Source: Sclerodactyla briareus (lineage: Eukaryota > Echinodermata > Holothuroidea > Dendrochirotida > Sclerodactylidae). From it: a DNA stretch of 64,000 bases. Made by a program: the position numbers and the translations under genes. Location: contig JAODTK010003388.1 of assembly GCA_026419785.1 (NCBI GenBank), forward strand, positions 372,001-436,000, in the 5' to 3' direction. Under the pieces are notes generated by a model. The model saw only the letters and a program-made list of their open reading frames with translations. It was not told the DNA's origin and ran no database searches. This document shows positions 10,870-23,689 of this stretch, in pieces. Within the stretch, counting starts at the first letter, position 1. The number at the start of each line of letters is the position of its first letter.

Positions 10870-11815
10870 AGCCTGGCGTTGTGGCTTCCCTTAGCACCGG
10901 GGCACCGTCACTCCATGGTGGTTAGGTAGCTCCACACTGATGAAACCGTTTTATCCTCTCAGCTGACAACTTGTACAACATTCTCCTCTGTACACCTGGA
11001 AATATTTGTAATAACTGCCCCACTTCGCTATCATCCTCCCTCCCACGGCGCTTTTTTGTCACTTTGCCCATTTTCCTCGTTACTATTTTCCACTCCAGCT
11101 TTCACCTTTTTTGGGGTTATTTCCTTGCCTGTTCTGCTTATTTTATTCCTTCAATTCTTTGATTTTCTTTTCCTTCATCCCCTCTTCTGTCTCCATTTCC
11201 TTCTTTTTTTTCTCCATCTTTTCCTGCTTCTCCTTCATTTGTGTCCAATTCTGCATAAATCCTGTGTATCATATAACTGACGTAGTCTTACTATAACGGA
11301 AGCTTATTCATTCAGACCTCATTTCTTATCTAAAGGCGGTAATCGTTATTTTTTTTGTTTTGCCGCATGGAGGAGGTATACAACAGAAGAGACATTACAA
11401 TTAATTTGACCGTTAGGAAAGCTAGGCGGTTTTTCCAGTCCCAGGAACCTAAAATCGGGTAGATGAGCTTCTGTACTATATCGCTAGACCACACAGAGAA
11501 GCATTAATCAATCCGTTTTGTTTGAACCCCCTTAATCAGTCAGGTTAAATAGCATGGAACAGGCAGACCGATTGTTACTAAATGCCGAACCGAGAGTATA
11601 AACGGTCTTTCTTGTCCAGGTCATCCAATCTGCATGAGTTTTGTAGGAAATAGTATGTGCATGTGCAGACCGTTGGAGTGGGTTTAGTCTTTCTTTGTAT
11701 GTCTGTATTTCATTTTCTCTTTTTTTTTAAAAAAAAAAAAAACAAAAAATAACTATTATTATTGTATATCGTATAATTTGTATTCTTAACTGTTTTCTGT
11801 ATGAGATGAATAAGT
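10870..11815. other. Unassigned, pyrimidine-rich in part
   Basis: The segment 11030-11260 is C/T-rich and yields long hydrophobic frames that are composition artefacts. The rest has no recognised gene. A T-to-A homopolymer transition lies at about 11721-11743. Confidence 0.45.
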
Positions 11816-11819
11816 CAAC

Positions 11820-11876
11820 CCCTCTTATGTGAATAAAGATTCTTATATCTTATATCCTATATCTTGTAATAAGAAG
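11820..11876 (+). repeat. Retroposon-like 3' tail
   Basis: GAATAAAGATTCTTATATC (from 11831) contains a polyadenylation hexamer followed by three imperfect copies of a TTATATC/CTATATC unit. Short 3' tandem tails of this type are usual for CR1/L2-type elements and their SINEs. The body upstream (11300-11820) was not recognised. Confidence 0.35.
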
Positions 11877-12899
11877 ATCCGAAATTTGTGGTTCCGATTG
11901 GTTAAACGCCCGGTTGCATAGATATTGTCCATCACACTTGGCCAATTCACCAATTTCCATTGACTTCACTGTGTTCACTAATCCCCAAATTTCGGCTTTG
12001 TATTTTAACAAAAACCGGTGACTGTTTGTTGACAGCTCTAATCGCAACTACATAGAAATTTGCATAGCAATCAGGTGCTAATTGAGACTTCCCATGTGCA
12101 TTCTTGGCTATACTCTTGCAATTTGCATTAATATGGGAGGGGCTAGGGGATTTCGCCAATTTATCCAATGCAATTGCCATATGCTGCTTTTGCATTTTTT
12201 TTTTTAGTCTTTTAGATGTCTATCTTATGAACATAATCGAATCTAACACTCACGAGAACCCTTTTCTTCAATTATGGGACACCCTTATTTTGAAAAAAAG
12301 CTAAAGTTTTGATAGGTGCATTGCGATTTTTAAAACAAAGTTCTGATCCTAAATTTCAATTTCGAGGTTTGATGGAGAGTTTTATTTTATTTTCAGGATG
12401 TAAAGAATATTTACAGGAAACCGCGTTAGAAAGAATACGGTTTAAATTATTATATAAAAAAATGGTTGTGCGGAGCCTCCACGCCCCCACTTTTTTTACA
12501 TGGAGGAGGGCTGTGGAAGGAAATTTGAGGTATGTCTGTTTTTTTTTTTTAATAACAACAAAATATTGAAACACACAGCATAGAGAATACATTAATTGTA
12601 TTTTCTCTTAACACTGTAAGTGAAAAGCAGAAATAACTATAATCAGTTGAATAGGAATCGGATCTTATAACGTTGTAAAGCTTTCTCCGTGTCCACTCTT
12701 TGTTCCGATTTTCTAAAGAGATTCACTCCACTGACTCTGAATAAATTACACTGAAACGGTTCAATAAAAACCACAACAAGACAGACAGATGGCAATCCCC
12801 AGAGTTGCAGGATCTCATCGGCAATGTGGAACTAATCAGTTGTTTCTACCTGCTGCATTTTCGCGAGTTACAAATGGACAAAGTTTATCAAAATAAGTC

Positions 12900-13800
<901 letters not shown>

Positions 13801-13989
13801 AAAACTTTGTAAATAGAATGAGAAATTGCCCAAAATTTGTCTTTTGCCTCCTACTGAATTCCCCAATTTTTATATTTCCTTCAATTTTGAGAGCATCTAT
13901 ATGTTTAGTGACTATTCAAACGGTGCAAAATTTCACTTTGTTCAGCCACTCCAAAATGTGAAATTGTGAAAACCATCAAAATTCTGACG

Positions 13990-15020
13990 GACACTCAAAC
14001 AGCACACCACACACACGCACACACCAACACACGCACGGACCCGTTTGCTATGCACTCATTGTGGATCACCCGGCACCCATGGGTAACCCCACCAATGGGT
14101 AACCCTCAGTGGATAGTTCCAACCACCACTATGGTTACATAGAAACCGTTTGCTATGGCAACGCAACATAATATATGTGGCAAGTGCAAAGTGCTACAAT
14201 ATCTCATCTGGCTCTTCGGGCCCGATGAGATAACAATGGCACAATAGGCGCTGCCGCTGTTCACAGCGGCGCCTGGAAATTTTGTCCTTTTGTGTGTGTT
14301 CCATTTACGCGAACTGGGAGCTGTAAATGGGCTATTGTGAGTGTAGGCCCTACATGCTCCCGTGCAAAGCCGCGAGTTAGCGCTAGCTTGGTGTGTAATA
14401 TAACGTGTAAATCTCCTGTTACGTTATTTCCAGGCCACGATAACAGTATCGCTCTCAAGAATGTTAGAAACACTGATTCAATACAAGCCAGAAACAGAGC
14501 TAGGGTAACATTTCTCGGAGTCTATATTATATCAGCGTGTCCACACTGTGACGATCAGCCGCATAAGGTTTCATATACTCATCAGGTTGCCAGTTTTTTT
14601 CCAACTCATACGTACTAATTTGCAAATTTAGGGAGAAAAAAAGGCTAATGTCAAATGGGTGTTCCAACTATTTGTGTCCCTACCCCATAGGAAGATTATG
14701 AAGACTACATTTGACGCGTTAATACTTTTAGGGAAGTCTCTCTCACTCCCATTCCACTTTGTACGTCCTCCTTCCTCATTTTGTTGTCCCCTTATTAGGC
14801 CTTTTGGTCACGTTCAGTTTGACAACTAGCCGACCATAAGTTCACTCAGCCCACTAGCAGTGCACACCGTTATAAATGGCCTGTAAAATTCTTAAGTTGA
14901 ACTATGACCGTATGGTTATTAACAGGACTGTCCACTCCGGCACGCACACACTGTCAGGCGTGAAACCTACTTGTCATTGTTATCGACCACGGATCAGCTG
15001 TTATTAGTCACAGACATATA
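13990..15020. other. Unassigned, no supported gene
   Basis: There is a CA-rich patch at 14008-14040 and a compact hairpin at about 14248-14274 (GGCGCTGCCGCT and AGCGGCGCC around a 6-base loop). The 108-codon frame at 14292-14618 has no recognised motif. Confidence 0.45.
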
Positions 15021-15022
15021 TA

Positions 15023-16012
15023 TCTGGACATACAAGCCCGATGTTCATAGACGGGTTTTTATTCATATGGTCCGTTGTTTATAAGGCCTGTTGATGCATA
15101 CGGCCTTTTGTTCATAAGGCCCGTTATTCATAATGGCCGAAAAGGTTCTTTATTCATAAGGTCCGATATTATAATCACAACCAAAGAAGGTCCGATTTCA
15201 TCTAGTAAAAACGGTCCGTTATTCATAATCGTGAAAGTCCGTTTTCACATAAGAGGAAAAAGGCCCGTTAGTCATAATAGTGAAACAAGGGTCCGTTATT
15301 CATAATAGAGAAAAGGTCCGATATTCATAATGGAAAAAAGGTCCGATATTCATAATAGGAAAAAAGTCCGTTATTAATAATGAAAATGGTCCGATATTCA
15401 TAATCGGAAAAGGGTCCGTTTTGCATATAGGAAAACGCACACCGGTCGTGGATCTGCCAGGAATCGCAGTACAAACAGGTGCAGTTTTATGGTTTGCATT
15501 CTTGCCGGACCACGCATAGGTAGAACATCTGCTTGTCAAGTATATGATTGAAAAGAAACACAGTAGTGAATAACTGACCTTTTTCGCGATTATGAATAAA
15601 CGGACCTCTGTTTGCTATATGAATAACGGACCCTTTTCACTATTATGAATAACGGGCCTTTTTGCGATTATGAATACGGACACTCTTTTGCTATTATGAA
15701 TCACGGCCCCTTTTCGCCTTTATGAATTACGGACCCTTAATTTTTTGCCATTATGAATAACGGCCCATTTTTACTATTATGAATATCGACCTTTGTGCCC
15801 TCTGTTATGAATAACAGACCCTTTTGATAATTATGAAAAACGGGGCCTTTTGGTCATTATGAATATCGGACCTTCTGAACAAAGACCCCTTTTTTCTTAT
15901 GAATATCGACCTTTTTGGTCATTAATGATAACGGACCCTTTTTCCGAAAATTGGCACGTATACAAACGGGCCTTATTCATAAACGCCTTATGAACATCGG
16001 GCGGTCCCCAGA
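15023..16012. mobile_element. Foldback-type element with subrepeat arms
   Basis: The left arm (15023-15430) is a direct array of units such as AAAAGGTCCGATATTCATAA, about 20-30 bp each. The right arm (15576-16012) is the same array inverted, with units such as TTATGAATAACGGACCCTTT. The termini match: GCCCGATGTTCAT at 15036 and its complement at 15991-16002, with TCTGG outside both. A 145 bp unique spacer separates the arms and has no coding content. Long inverted repeats built from short tandem units are the hallmark of foldback elements (FB, Galileo), some of which belong to the P superfamily. No target duplication is evident, so the superfamily is left open. Confidence 0.75.
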
Positions 16013-17320
16013 CAGAGACCTTGTAGATAATGCATATTAGTGCCCCGGGATTTGGAGACTTTCTTATGCTTTATAAGCACTTTTTACAGAAATTATCATA
16101 TTATCCAGATTTCAGTAAGGATGCTGGGAATTCCCCTGAATAGGCCAAAAAATCCAAAATCGCATTTTTGGCCTACTGTTCCAAATTCAATGTCCGAAAC
16201 GACTCCAAATAGCCCAAATTGTTTTTTTTCACTTTTTGGCCTGTAAAAGGCCAAGCTGGCACACTGATACTCATAGGACAACACACCGAGTGCGAGTGTG
16301 ACCGCGCCGGTCATTTGGCGTCTTGAGTCATGGATTGTACTTTTTTGTATAGGCCTACTTTTGTGGATTTGGTTTAGAGTATAATAGCATAGCGACTTCT
16401 CTGCTGCTGTTCGTCCTGTTTTGTTATTCTCTCCGTACACCTACCCACGTGTCAGATAACATTATTATTGTATCGAGTAACCTTTCGACTACCAGTTTCT
16501 TTTCACCTACCCTTACTTATTAGGCCTAATTTTTGCGGCCAACTGCTCATGGCGTAGCCTATTTTCCGAGCGAGGGGGGGGGGGGGGGAAACTACCTGGG
16601 GTCACAACCTTTCCCAGGGGGTAGCAAACTTCCCTAGCACAAAGTTCGTGAAAGTTAGTCACTCCTTCTTCGGCGGTTAGAAAAGTGCTTCTCTCAGAAT
16701 ATTCCTCATAGTTCATATTTCGGGAACAGGAATCACACTTTGCCTATATTAACAGTTTCAGTGTGTATACATCAACTGCTCATTTCCTGCAATCGTGGGT
16801 CTGTGGGAGGGCATTGGAATTTTTTGTATCCAGTGCCGTGACTGCATGACCTCATGCCTCCCTTAAGAATCGAACCTGCATGCTGACGTCCATGCGTCGA
16901 TAGCCCTTCAATTTCCTCTGGAGAGGCGATGCCTTTTAAAAATACAAATGCCTATAATGTTTTTTCACTTTCACATCATAGTAATATTTTCCTACCACAG
17001 AATGAATACAATTGATACATATCTCCGAAAATTTGATCATTATTTTTATTTCTCTCGTTTGGATCCTCCTGTTTCACAAGTTGACGGACTACCCAGATAG
17101 CAGTGAGATATGGCGGCCCACCGGTGGTCCACCCGTGGTAACATCGGCGGTCCACGGATGAACACCCTCTGCCACCACAATCCCCAGCGGTCCGCCCAAA
17201 CTCCGACTCAAAAGGGCGCATGGCACATGGTTATACACGTGAAGCCAAGTGTTTAAGTTGTCCCCCATCAACACCACTGCTTTATATGTTGCATTCACCA
17301 GGGGCGTTTGCATGATTTGT
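16013..17320. other. Unassigned, with a weak tRNA-like trace
   Basis: On the minus strand near 16865-16885 the sequence GCAGGTTCGATTCTTAAG resembles a Pol III B box, but no A box or clover-leaf could be built around it. A G run lies at about 16564-16588. No gene is supported. Confidence 0.4.
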
Positions 17321-17329
17321 CAACCCGGG

Positions 17330-20300
17330 GAGCGCCGGTCATTATCTACGCGGAGCGCCACTATGTGTTGGCGCGGATCGTAGACGGGAATATTTTGGTT
17401 CCTACCCCTCTCATATCGCCCGGGATGACCCCGCCTGGGCCCCGAGAGGGATTGCTTTATCTCACACTATCAGTCGGAAGCAAAGTGCCTGCTCGTGGTG
17501 GAATGACACTGAGAACAAAAATGATCTGTGCACGTACTCCAACTAGAATATGTTTAATCTAACATACATACTATACCCCCACATACCTACACATACATAT
17601 ACATGAACCCAACGCCATACTAGTGTCATCATTTTTCTTCCTCTCGTCCGGCCACAGAATATTTGCCCGACACTGAAAACCGCTCATTCATGGTCACTGA
17701 TAATGATTAGCAGAGGCATTTTTTCCGCAAACGACTATCTCCCCTTGCTGCGCGGGTTCATTGTATAAAGTTAGGAGTACTCTGTAAGTTACCAGCCGCC
17801 CCCCCCCCCCCTCCCTCTCTCCCTCTTCCTCTCTCTCTCTCTCTGACTTTTCTCACAGTACAGGAACCTGAATGTACAATCAAGGGGCCCTATTTGTAAT
17901 TTGGAGGGGCGGAAAGTGGACAGCGATTGACTACTTAAGCGGGGCGCCACCCACAATTGGTTGGAAGCGCAGCGTCCGGCGAGAATTTTGGCCTTCGCGA
18001 TACCTTCTAGATCGCCGAAAATGGCAAATTGCCGGGCGTATTCAACCTCTTGATGGACAATTTTTGTGAAAAAAGAACGTAAAAGTCATCTGCAGAGTAT
18101 ACGCAGTACAATATTTGTGTTGTGTTGGGGGCGGGGTGGGGGGGGCGTAACGGACTTGTTGAATACTATCTACGCGGCGCGTCACCACAGGTTGGCGCAT
18201 AGCGTGCAGAAAATTTTCCGGTTTTTTTTTTTGACATGACCCCAGTTTGACGGAAACGGCCTTCCCGTGCCTTATGAGACAGTGAGCAACATTCCTGAAT
18301 TAAAAAACATCCAGGAAAGGGTCTCCAAAAACGTATCGCCATCAATTTCAAGGTGTTGTGTTGAGTGCTGTGGACATCTGAAATACGATGCAAGTGAAGT
18401 TACGGTCCTGAAAGGAGCAATGAAAGGTGCAATGGCAACAACTCTACGAACGATCGCACCGTGTGCCTTCATAGTGATCGTGTGTGCACCGCACCCGACG
18501 TTCAACAAGTGGTCGCACCCTAACTAAACAAAATCACAGATCCCGCCAGGTGGTAAGCCTACCCCCGTCGCCTCATCCCCTTCACCCAATAATGCGATTT
18601 GTAGTAGTTATTTAGGGTAGTAAAAAAAAACACAACTAACTAACATACAAATTGCTAACTTGAGGTGAAGGGGGTTGTTGAAGGCGACGGCGTAAGGTCT
18701 ACCACCTGCGGGATCTGTGATTTTTTTTAATGGTCCCCAAGCAGGGCCATCGCAACGTCCAATGGGAGGGCAACGCACCAAGTGGTAGGCCATCTTATGC
18801 AAACTATAGGATTGAAGGAGAACCCTGCCTTTCGTTGGTAATAGTCAGTTCGGAGTTATGTGTAATGATATGATAATAATATTGTGTCAAAGGTCATGAG
18901 GGAAACGCCAGCAGTTCGACGTTGACGTAACTGGGTGTCAAGAACGATCTTTCGAAACTCCCCTGCCGAAATTTACGAATCCTGCCAACACGAACTACAC
19001 GATTTCCCCCCCTACTTACCAACATGACATCCGAAAACATGGGATAATTAGGTTGTGTTTTTAAATAGCGGTGACAGTTTCAAAAATAGGCGTGACGATA
19101 TTGCTATGATGGAATCTGACCGAACTCGTCTATTCCCCCGAACTGTTCTGTGTGTTGTATGTGCACTTAGAACTCCGAACTGGCTCTTAAGGAACAACCC
19201 AGCTACATCCATGTATTTTGTGTTTAGGCACCCCATGTCTCACCGGCACATCCAATGTCTGAACACTACCGGCAATGAAATACCGCGCGCGTAGCGCTCA
19301 AAAGGTTTCGAAATGGCGGCAGTGGAAATCACTCAACTTGATCATTTAGGTTATTTTGTGCATTAATTGTGTTTAAACACGTTACTGTTGGATATGTCGA
19401 TACAGTGTCAGCGAAATAGCATTCGGGCCCAAATATTGGGGGGGGGGGGGGGTGAGTTTTTGGACTTTGGGCCCTACCTGGCACTTCGAGGGCGTCTGGC
19501 GGCCCTTTGCAGCCTATGATGCTTGCATTGGTCATTCGGTTTTGGGGGATATACCGCTTCATATGCACTTGGTTTTATGTGGTACTCTTCGTTTGATCAG
19601 CGCAATTTTTGGGACCTTTTGTGGGCGTCTGGCGGCCCAACTCCAGAATGACAATTTTCATATATCATACATAGGCATAGGTCGCCCTATGCTATGTATG
19701 ATATATATGCTCTTTCCGCAATCGTTTGAAGTGGTACCCTCGAATGTTTAATCTAGCGCAGTTTTAATCTCGGGCCCCTGGGCCACATTCGGGGGCGTCC
19801 TTGCGGGCCCGTTGCAGCGGATATTTTGTCTGGCATTGGTCATTAGGTCTGGGGGCATATACCGCCTTCATATGCACTTGGTTTCATGTGGTACCTCATT
19901 CGTTTGATCCAGCGCACTTTTTGTTCCTTTTTTGGGCGTCTGGCGGGCTCAACGCAGCTGACATTTTGTCTGGCATGGTCCACTGATACTCTACACACTT
20001 GCCTTTGTTCTTCCTAGATGATTTCAACTGGTACCTAGATCTTTTAACCGAGAGCATTTTTTGGCCCCTTTGATATGGCCGAGCCCACACGCCGGCTGAT
20101 GACACTGCCGATGTCATATCGCTCATTCTTGGTACGCCCCTACCTCCAGTGTCTCAGATATTGGTACCTCGTTCGTTTAACCAAAGTTCTCTGGGCTGCC
20201 GGTCTATATGGGTGGGCACAACTGTTGGCCTCCGTTCAGGTAAACCCGGCAAAATCCATCTTCCACATTGTCAACACCGGGTGGTACGTGTGTACCATTA

Positions 20301-21600
20301 ATCATATATTGTCCTTTGTCGGTCACATATAATGGTTGAAATGACGGGGGTTGTTCATAGCTCCACCTGTTTTACGTAAATTGTAAACCTGCAGTGGGCT
20401 CTTGCAGGCATTCGTTTGCAATCACTCCGCTGTCATATTCTCTCACAAAATATCCGCAATTTCTGGGCACTTTTGTGGACGTCTCGGGGGCGTCTGGTTG
20501 GCCCGTGGCAGCAGAATTTGTTTTACCCAGCCCCATCTGATGTGTCCATTTCAACTCATTCATTCACTGGAATGAGTGGGTACTTGGAATAGTTAGTCTT
20601 GGTCCATTTTCGAGACTTCGGGCCCACCTGGGTTACTCCGAGGGCTCTGGCGGGCCCTTCACAGCCGATGATTTGTCGTGCGTTGATCATTCTGTGTTGG
20701 GGATGTAACGCTTCATAAGCACTTGGTTTCATGTGGATACCTCGTTCGTTTGATCCGCGCAAGTTTTGGGACCTTTTGTGGGCGTCTGGCGGGCCCAACG
20801 CAGCGACATTTTGTCTTGGCATGGTCCACTTGATACTATACACATGCCTCTTTTCTTTTTAGATGTTTCAACTGTCCTAGAATCTTTAACCGATAGCATT
20901 TTTGGCCCCTTTTGATAGGGCCAGGCCCCCGCCAGCTGATAGACACTGCAAGACGTCCATATCTGCATATGTCCTGGTCCCTTCCCATACTCTCCAGTGC
21001 GCAGATATTGTTACCCAGTCGTTCGTTTAACCAAAGTGCTCTGGGCTGCTGCTCTATTTGTACTACAGCAGCTTTCACTTACAATCACTGGATCGGGTTC
21101 CCAACCTGTGGTACGCATACCACCAGTGGTACATTGGACTTCACCGTGGTACGCGGTGGTACCCAGTGTGCTCAATTTTTCTTTCGCATTCATTTTAATT
21201 CTCGCCTCATGCCTCTTGCACGAGAATTTGACTTCTAATGAGCGCAATTGCTCCAATTGCATATGAGGGTCTTCACATTCAAAAAAATGACAAGGAGAGG
21301 AAGAATACCCCCTCACAGTGGGACCCGTCCCTCCTCGTACACAATATGGGCGCTGCTTGGCGGCGATGGGTGGTCATCAAGAACATCCCTCTCATCGACT
21401 GGAGTTGGAAAAATATTTTTTCTGATAAAATGTCCTGATCATACAAACTTTCAGGACAAGAAATGCCAATTAAGAGGTAGTTTTCAAAGCAACAACACAA
21501 ACTTTCTAATGAACTCCCTGTCATCTGGGAGCCTTTTGGCGGCCAACCTATGATGGCGCTCCGCGCCAACCTAGTGGCGCTCCGCTTAGATAGTAAAGTA
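17330..21600. mobile_element. Composite repeat with GCGGAGCGCCAC ends
   Basis: ATTATCTACGCGGAGCGCCA (17340), CTACTTAAGCGGGGCGCCAC (17931) and ACTATCTACGCGGCGCGTCA (18164) are related. The complement of 21574-21594, ACTATCTAAGCGGAGCGCCA, faces them. This suggests inverted ends of a large element, or several nested copies. The interior includes the 140-170 bp repeats at 19440-21050 and GGTAC-rich sequence at 21100-21170. Related blocks recur at 51.2-53.3 kb. No transposase was found, and boundaries and class are uncertain. Confidence 0.5.
19440..21050 (+). repeat. Diverged ~140-170 bp repeats (GGGCGTCTGGCGGGCCCAAC)
   Basis: The motif GGGCGTCTGGCGG or a close variant occurs near 19491, 19625, 19795, 19934, 20490, 20640 and 20782. 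It alternates with TTCATATGCACTTGGTTTCA (19557, 19868, 20711) and CTCGTTCGTTTGATCC-like segments. Spacing alternates between about 140 and 170 bp, with a higher-order period near 310 bp. One 550 bp interval holds other sequence. The block AACCGAGAGCATTTTTTGGC (20047) is repeated at about 20888. Confidence 0.7.
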
Positions 21601-22072
21601 CAGTGGTACTCCGTGGCACCACGACAATGTAGAATGGTACCCCAGTTGGAAAGGTTGGGAAACCCTTAGCTAGATCAAGCACTTAGCTCGTTCTGCTGAT
21701 TGGCTCTGTATGATTCAGTGTTACTGATACTGCGTTGTATATTTTCCGCTCTCGTCTCGTTATAGGCACAGTGTACAGCCCGCCTAGCTACAGGGACTAT
21801 TCATTGCAGTTCTCAACGGGTATTAGTCATATTTAGTCCGCTGCTGGATGCTGCCTGCACTGTGCATAAAGACGACAGATGAACGTATCCACTGGAAAGA
21901 ATTGGTAACTTCGTTTCTTTTTCGCTTGTTCCGAGTGCTGAAAGGGCCGTCCCTGGCGTGTCAACGCAGAGACACACCCAAGGCCTACTAGCAGTTCGAG
22001 AAGTTGGCAAGTTGATTTCACTAGCTGTGTTACACACTGTAAGTGTTAACACCAGTTCTGCGATTTGCGATT

Positions 22073-23040
22073 ATGGCTACTCAGGAAGAAGAGCTGGACT
22101 ACACGGAAGAGGTGGACGCCGGTAGTTATGTGGCAGCTCCCGGCCCTTCCTCAATCTCAGAAATCAACCTGCAGGACACTGTTCAGCCATGCAGGCACAA
22201 ATTAAAGTGCTCACTGATCTATGGGTGCACGGGATGCGGATGTAGGCGTACCTCCGCCCAAAAAGCAAAAAACAATGATGATGACACTTAGGGCATGTGT
22301 TCTGACCAGATGCCCAATTTGTGGCCTCTGGTTCAGAAGAAATTTTCACAAAATCAGATAGTTTGAATGTGGATCTGTTTTTCTTTTTGGGGTTTGGGGG
22401 GAAAGCTGAAACACCAAGAGCAGCCCTGTCACAGGCCTGCTATCTAACCATTTGAGTGAGGCTAAACTAAAAGACTGTAGCCAAAATTGCACAACACCCC
22501 AACCCTTGATCGATAAGAAACTCAGTCAATAAATTGATCTGGGCAAATTTGCCAACTTCTGCACGCACCTAGATGTTAGACTGCAAAAGATTCAGTTGCC
22601 GTTTGCTACGGCAATGATCGCCCTGACAACCTTGGTAGAGGACGTTGTTGCCTCCAAGGTAATCCCGACAAAGAGAGTATTATGCGCAAGGTACGGACGC
22701 ACAGCTCTCCTGGGAACAGCCAAGCTTGATCTGAATTTATCAGCGCGATTCAGATAAAGCCGCTGGAACTAGAATTCAAAAGCCTTTGCTCAAAGGATGT
22801 CCCTGTTACCACTTTCTATTTGGGGACAATGTGGCTCAAAAACTTAAGGAGATCATTGAAGCAACAAAGGTCAGTCACCGCTGTCTAACGAGTCACTCGG
22901 ACACACGCCAGTAGTTACCGAGGCAGAGGATCCGGCAAAGGACGTGGCCGAGATCGCGGCCGTGATCGGGGCCCCAGCACCAAGCCTTTTAAGGCTTGAA
23001 TTGGGGACGTCCAGTGAAAGGACAGAAGTACTAACAGGTA
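22073..23040 (+). pseudogene. Gag-like ORF of the DIRS-like element
   Basis: The frame starts at the ATG at 22073 with MATQEEELDYTEEVDAGSY, an acidic N-terminus. After frameshifts, a stretch at about 22530-22760 (KIQLPFATAMIALTTLVED and onward) reads like the helical region of DIRS gag. Near 22900-22985 a further frame encodes an Arg-Gly repeat (RGRGSGKGRGRDRGRDRG), a nucleic-acid-binding tail common in these proteins. At least three frames are needed to follow it, so it is a pseudogene. Confidence 0.55.
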
Positions 23041-23689
23041 AGGTTAGTTCACCTCCCATTACAGAACTCGCCCCTTGAACTAGTGACATAGCTAATGACC
23101 CTCTTTAACGACAGTTGCCACATTCTTGTGGTTTCTACTGCGGACTGGGAAGTTATTTTATCGAAATTAAATGATTGAATTATTCGCATTCTCTCATTTT
23201 CATTGTCGAATTCAGATCGCTGGCAAATAGTAGACTGAAATAAACGTTTCAATGATCAAAATCCGTTCATTTCATCTGAAAACGACAGACCCAAAGTTTA
23301 TATAAATCCGTCAAGTTTTAAAAGGGATCGTTGAAATATTTTGGTTGTCGGCCGATGCTCGTATTTTACGTTTCCTGTGGGTTTTTTTGAGATAAAAATA
23401 TATGTATCGCCATTACTATGTCTTAGATCATGGTCATTTGTGGTCAAGAGCATTATGTAGTGTTCCACCGCCGCTTGTCGTGTTCCGAGCTGGCCACGCT
23501 TTGTCCACAAGTTCCCATAAACCCGTTACCCAGTATGCACATTAAACACACCTATAAAGTCAAATACAAACTTCGGGTTCAAGGAGATGTTTCCTTGGGG
23601 AGAGCGGGTCTGCAGTTTGGTTCTGTTCCGTGAACCGCCGCACTCAGCGGCCAGGTTGCATTCCCTTGTCCACCGGCAAGGGGCGGAAA

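Noticed and set aside
14248-14274. Terminator or regulatory hairpin
   Set aside because: The stem is strong, but a stem-loop alone has no terminator meaning in this eukaryotic context and no gene ends there.
15040-15980. CRISPR or satellite array
   Set aside because: Orientation flips at a unique core and the outer ends match as inverted repeats, which fits a foldback element better.
22043-22072. A GTG start upstream of the gag-like ORF
   Set aside because: Eukaryotic initiation is normally at ATG. The ATG at 22073 precedes the acidic N-terminus and is preferred.
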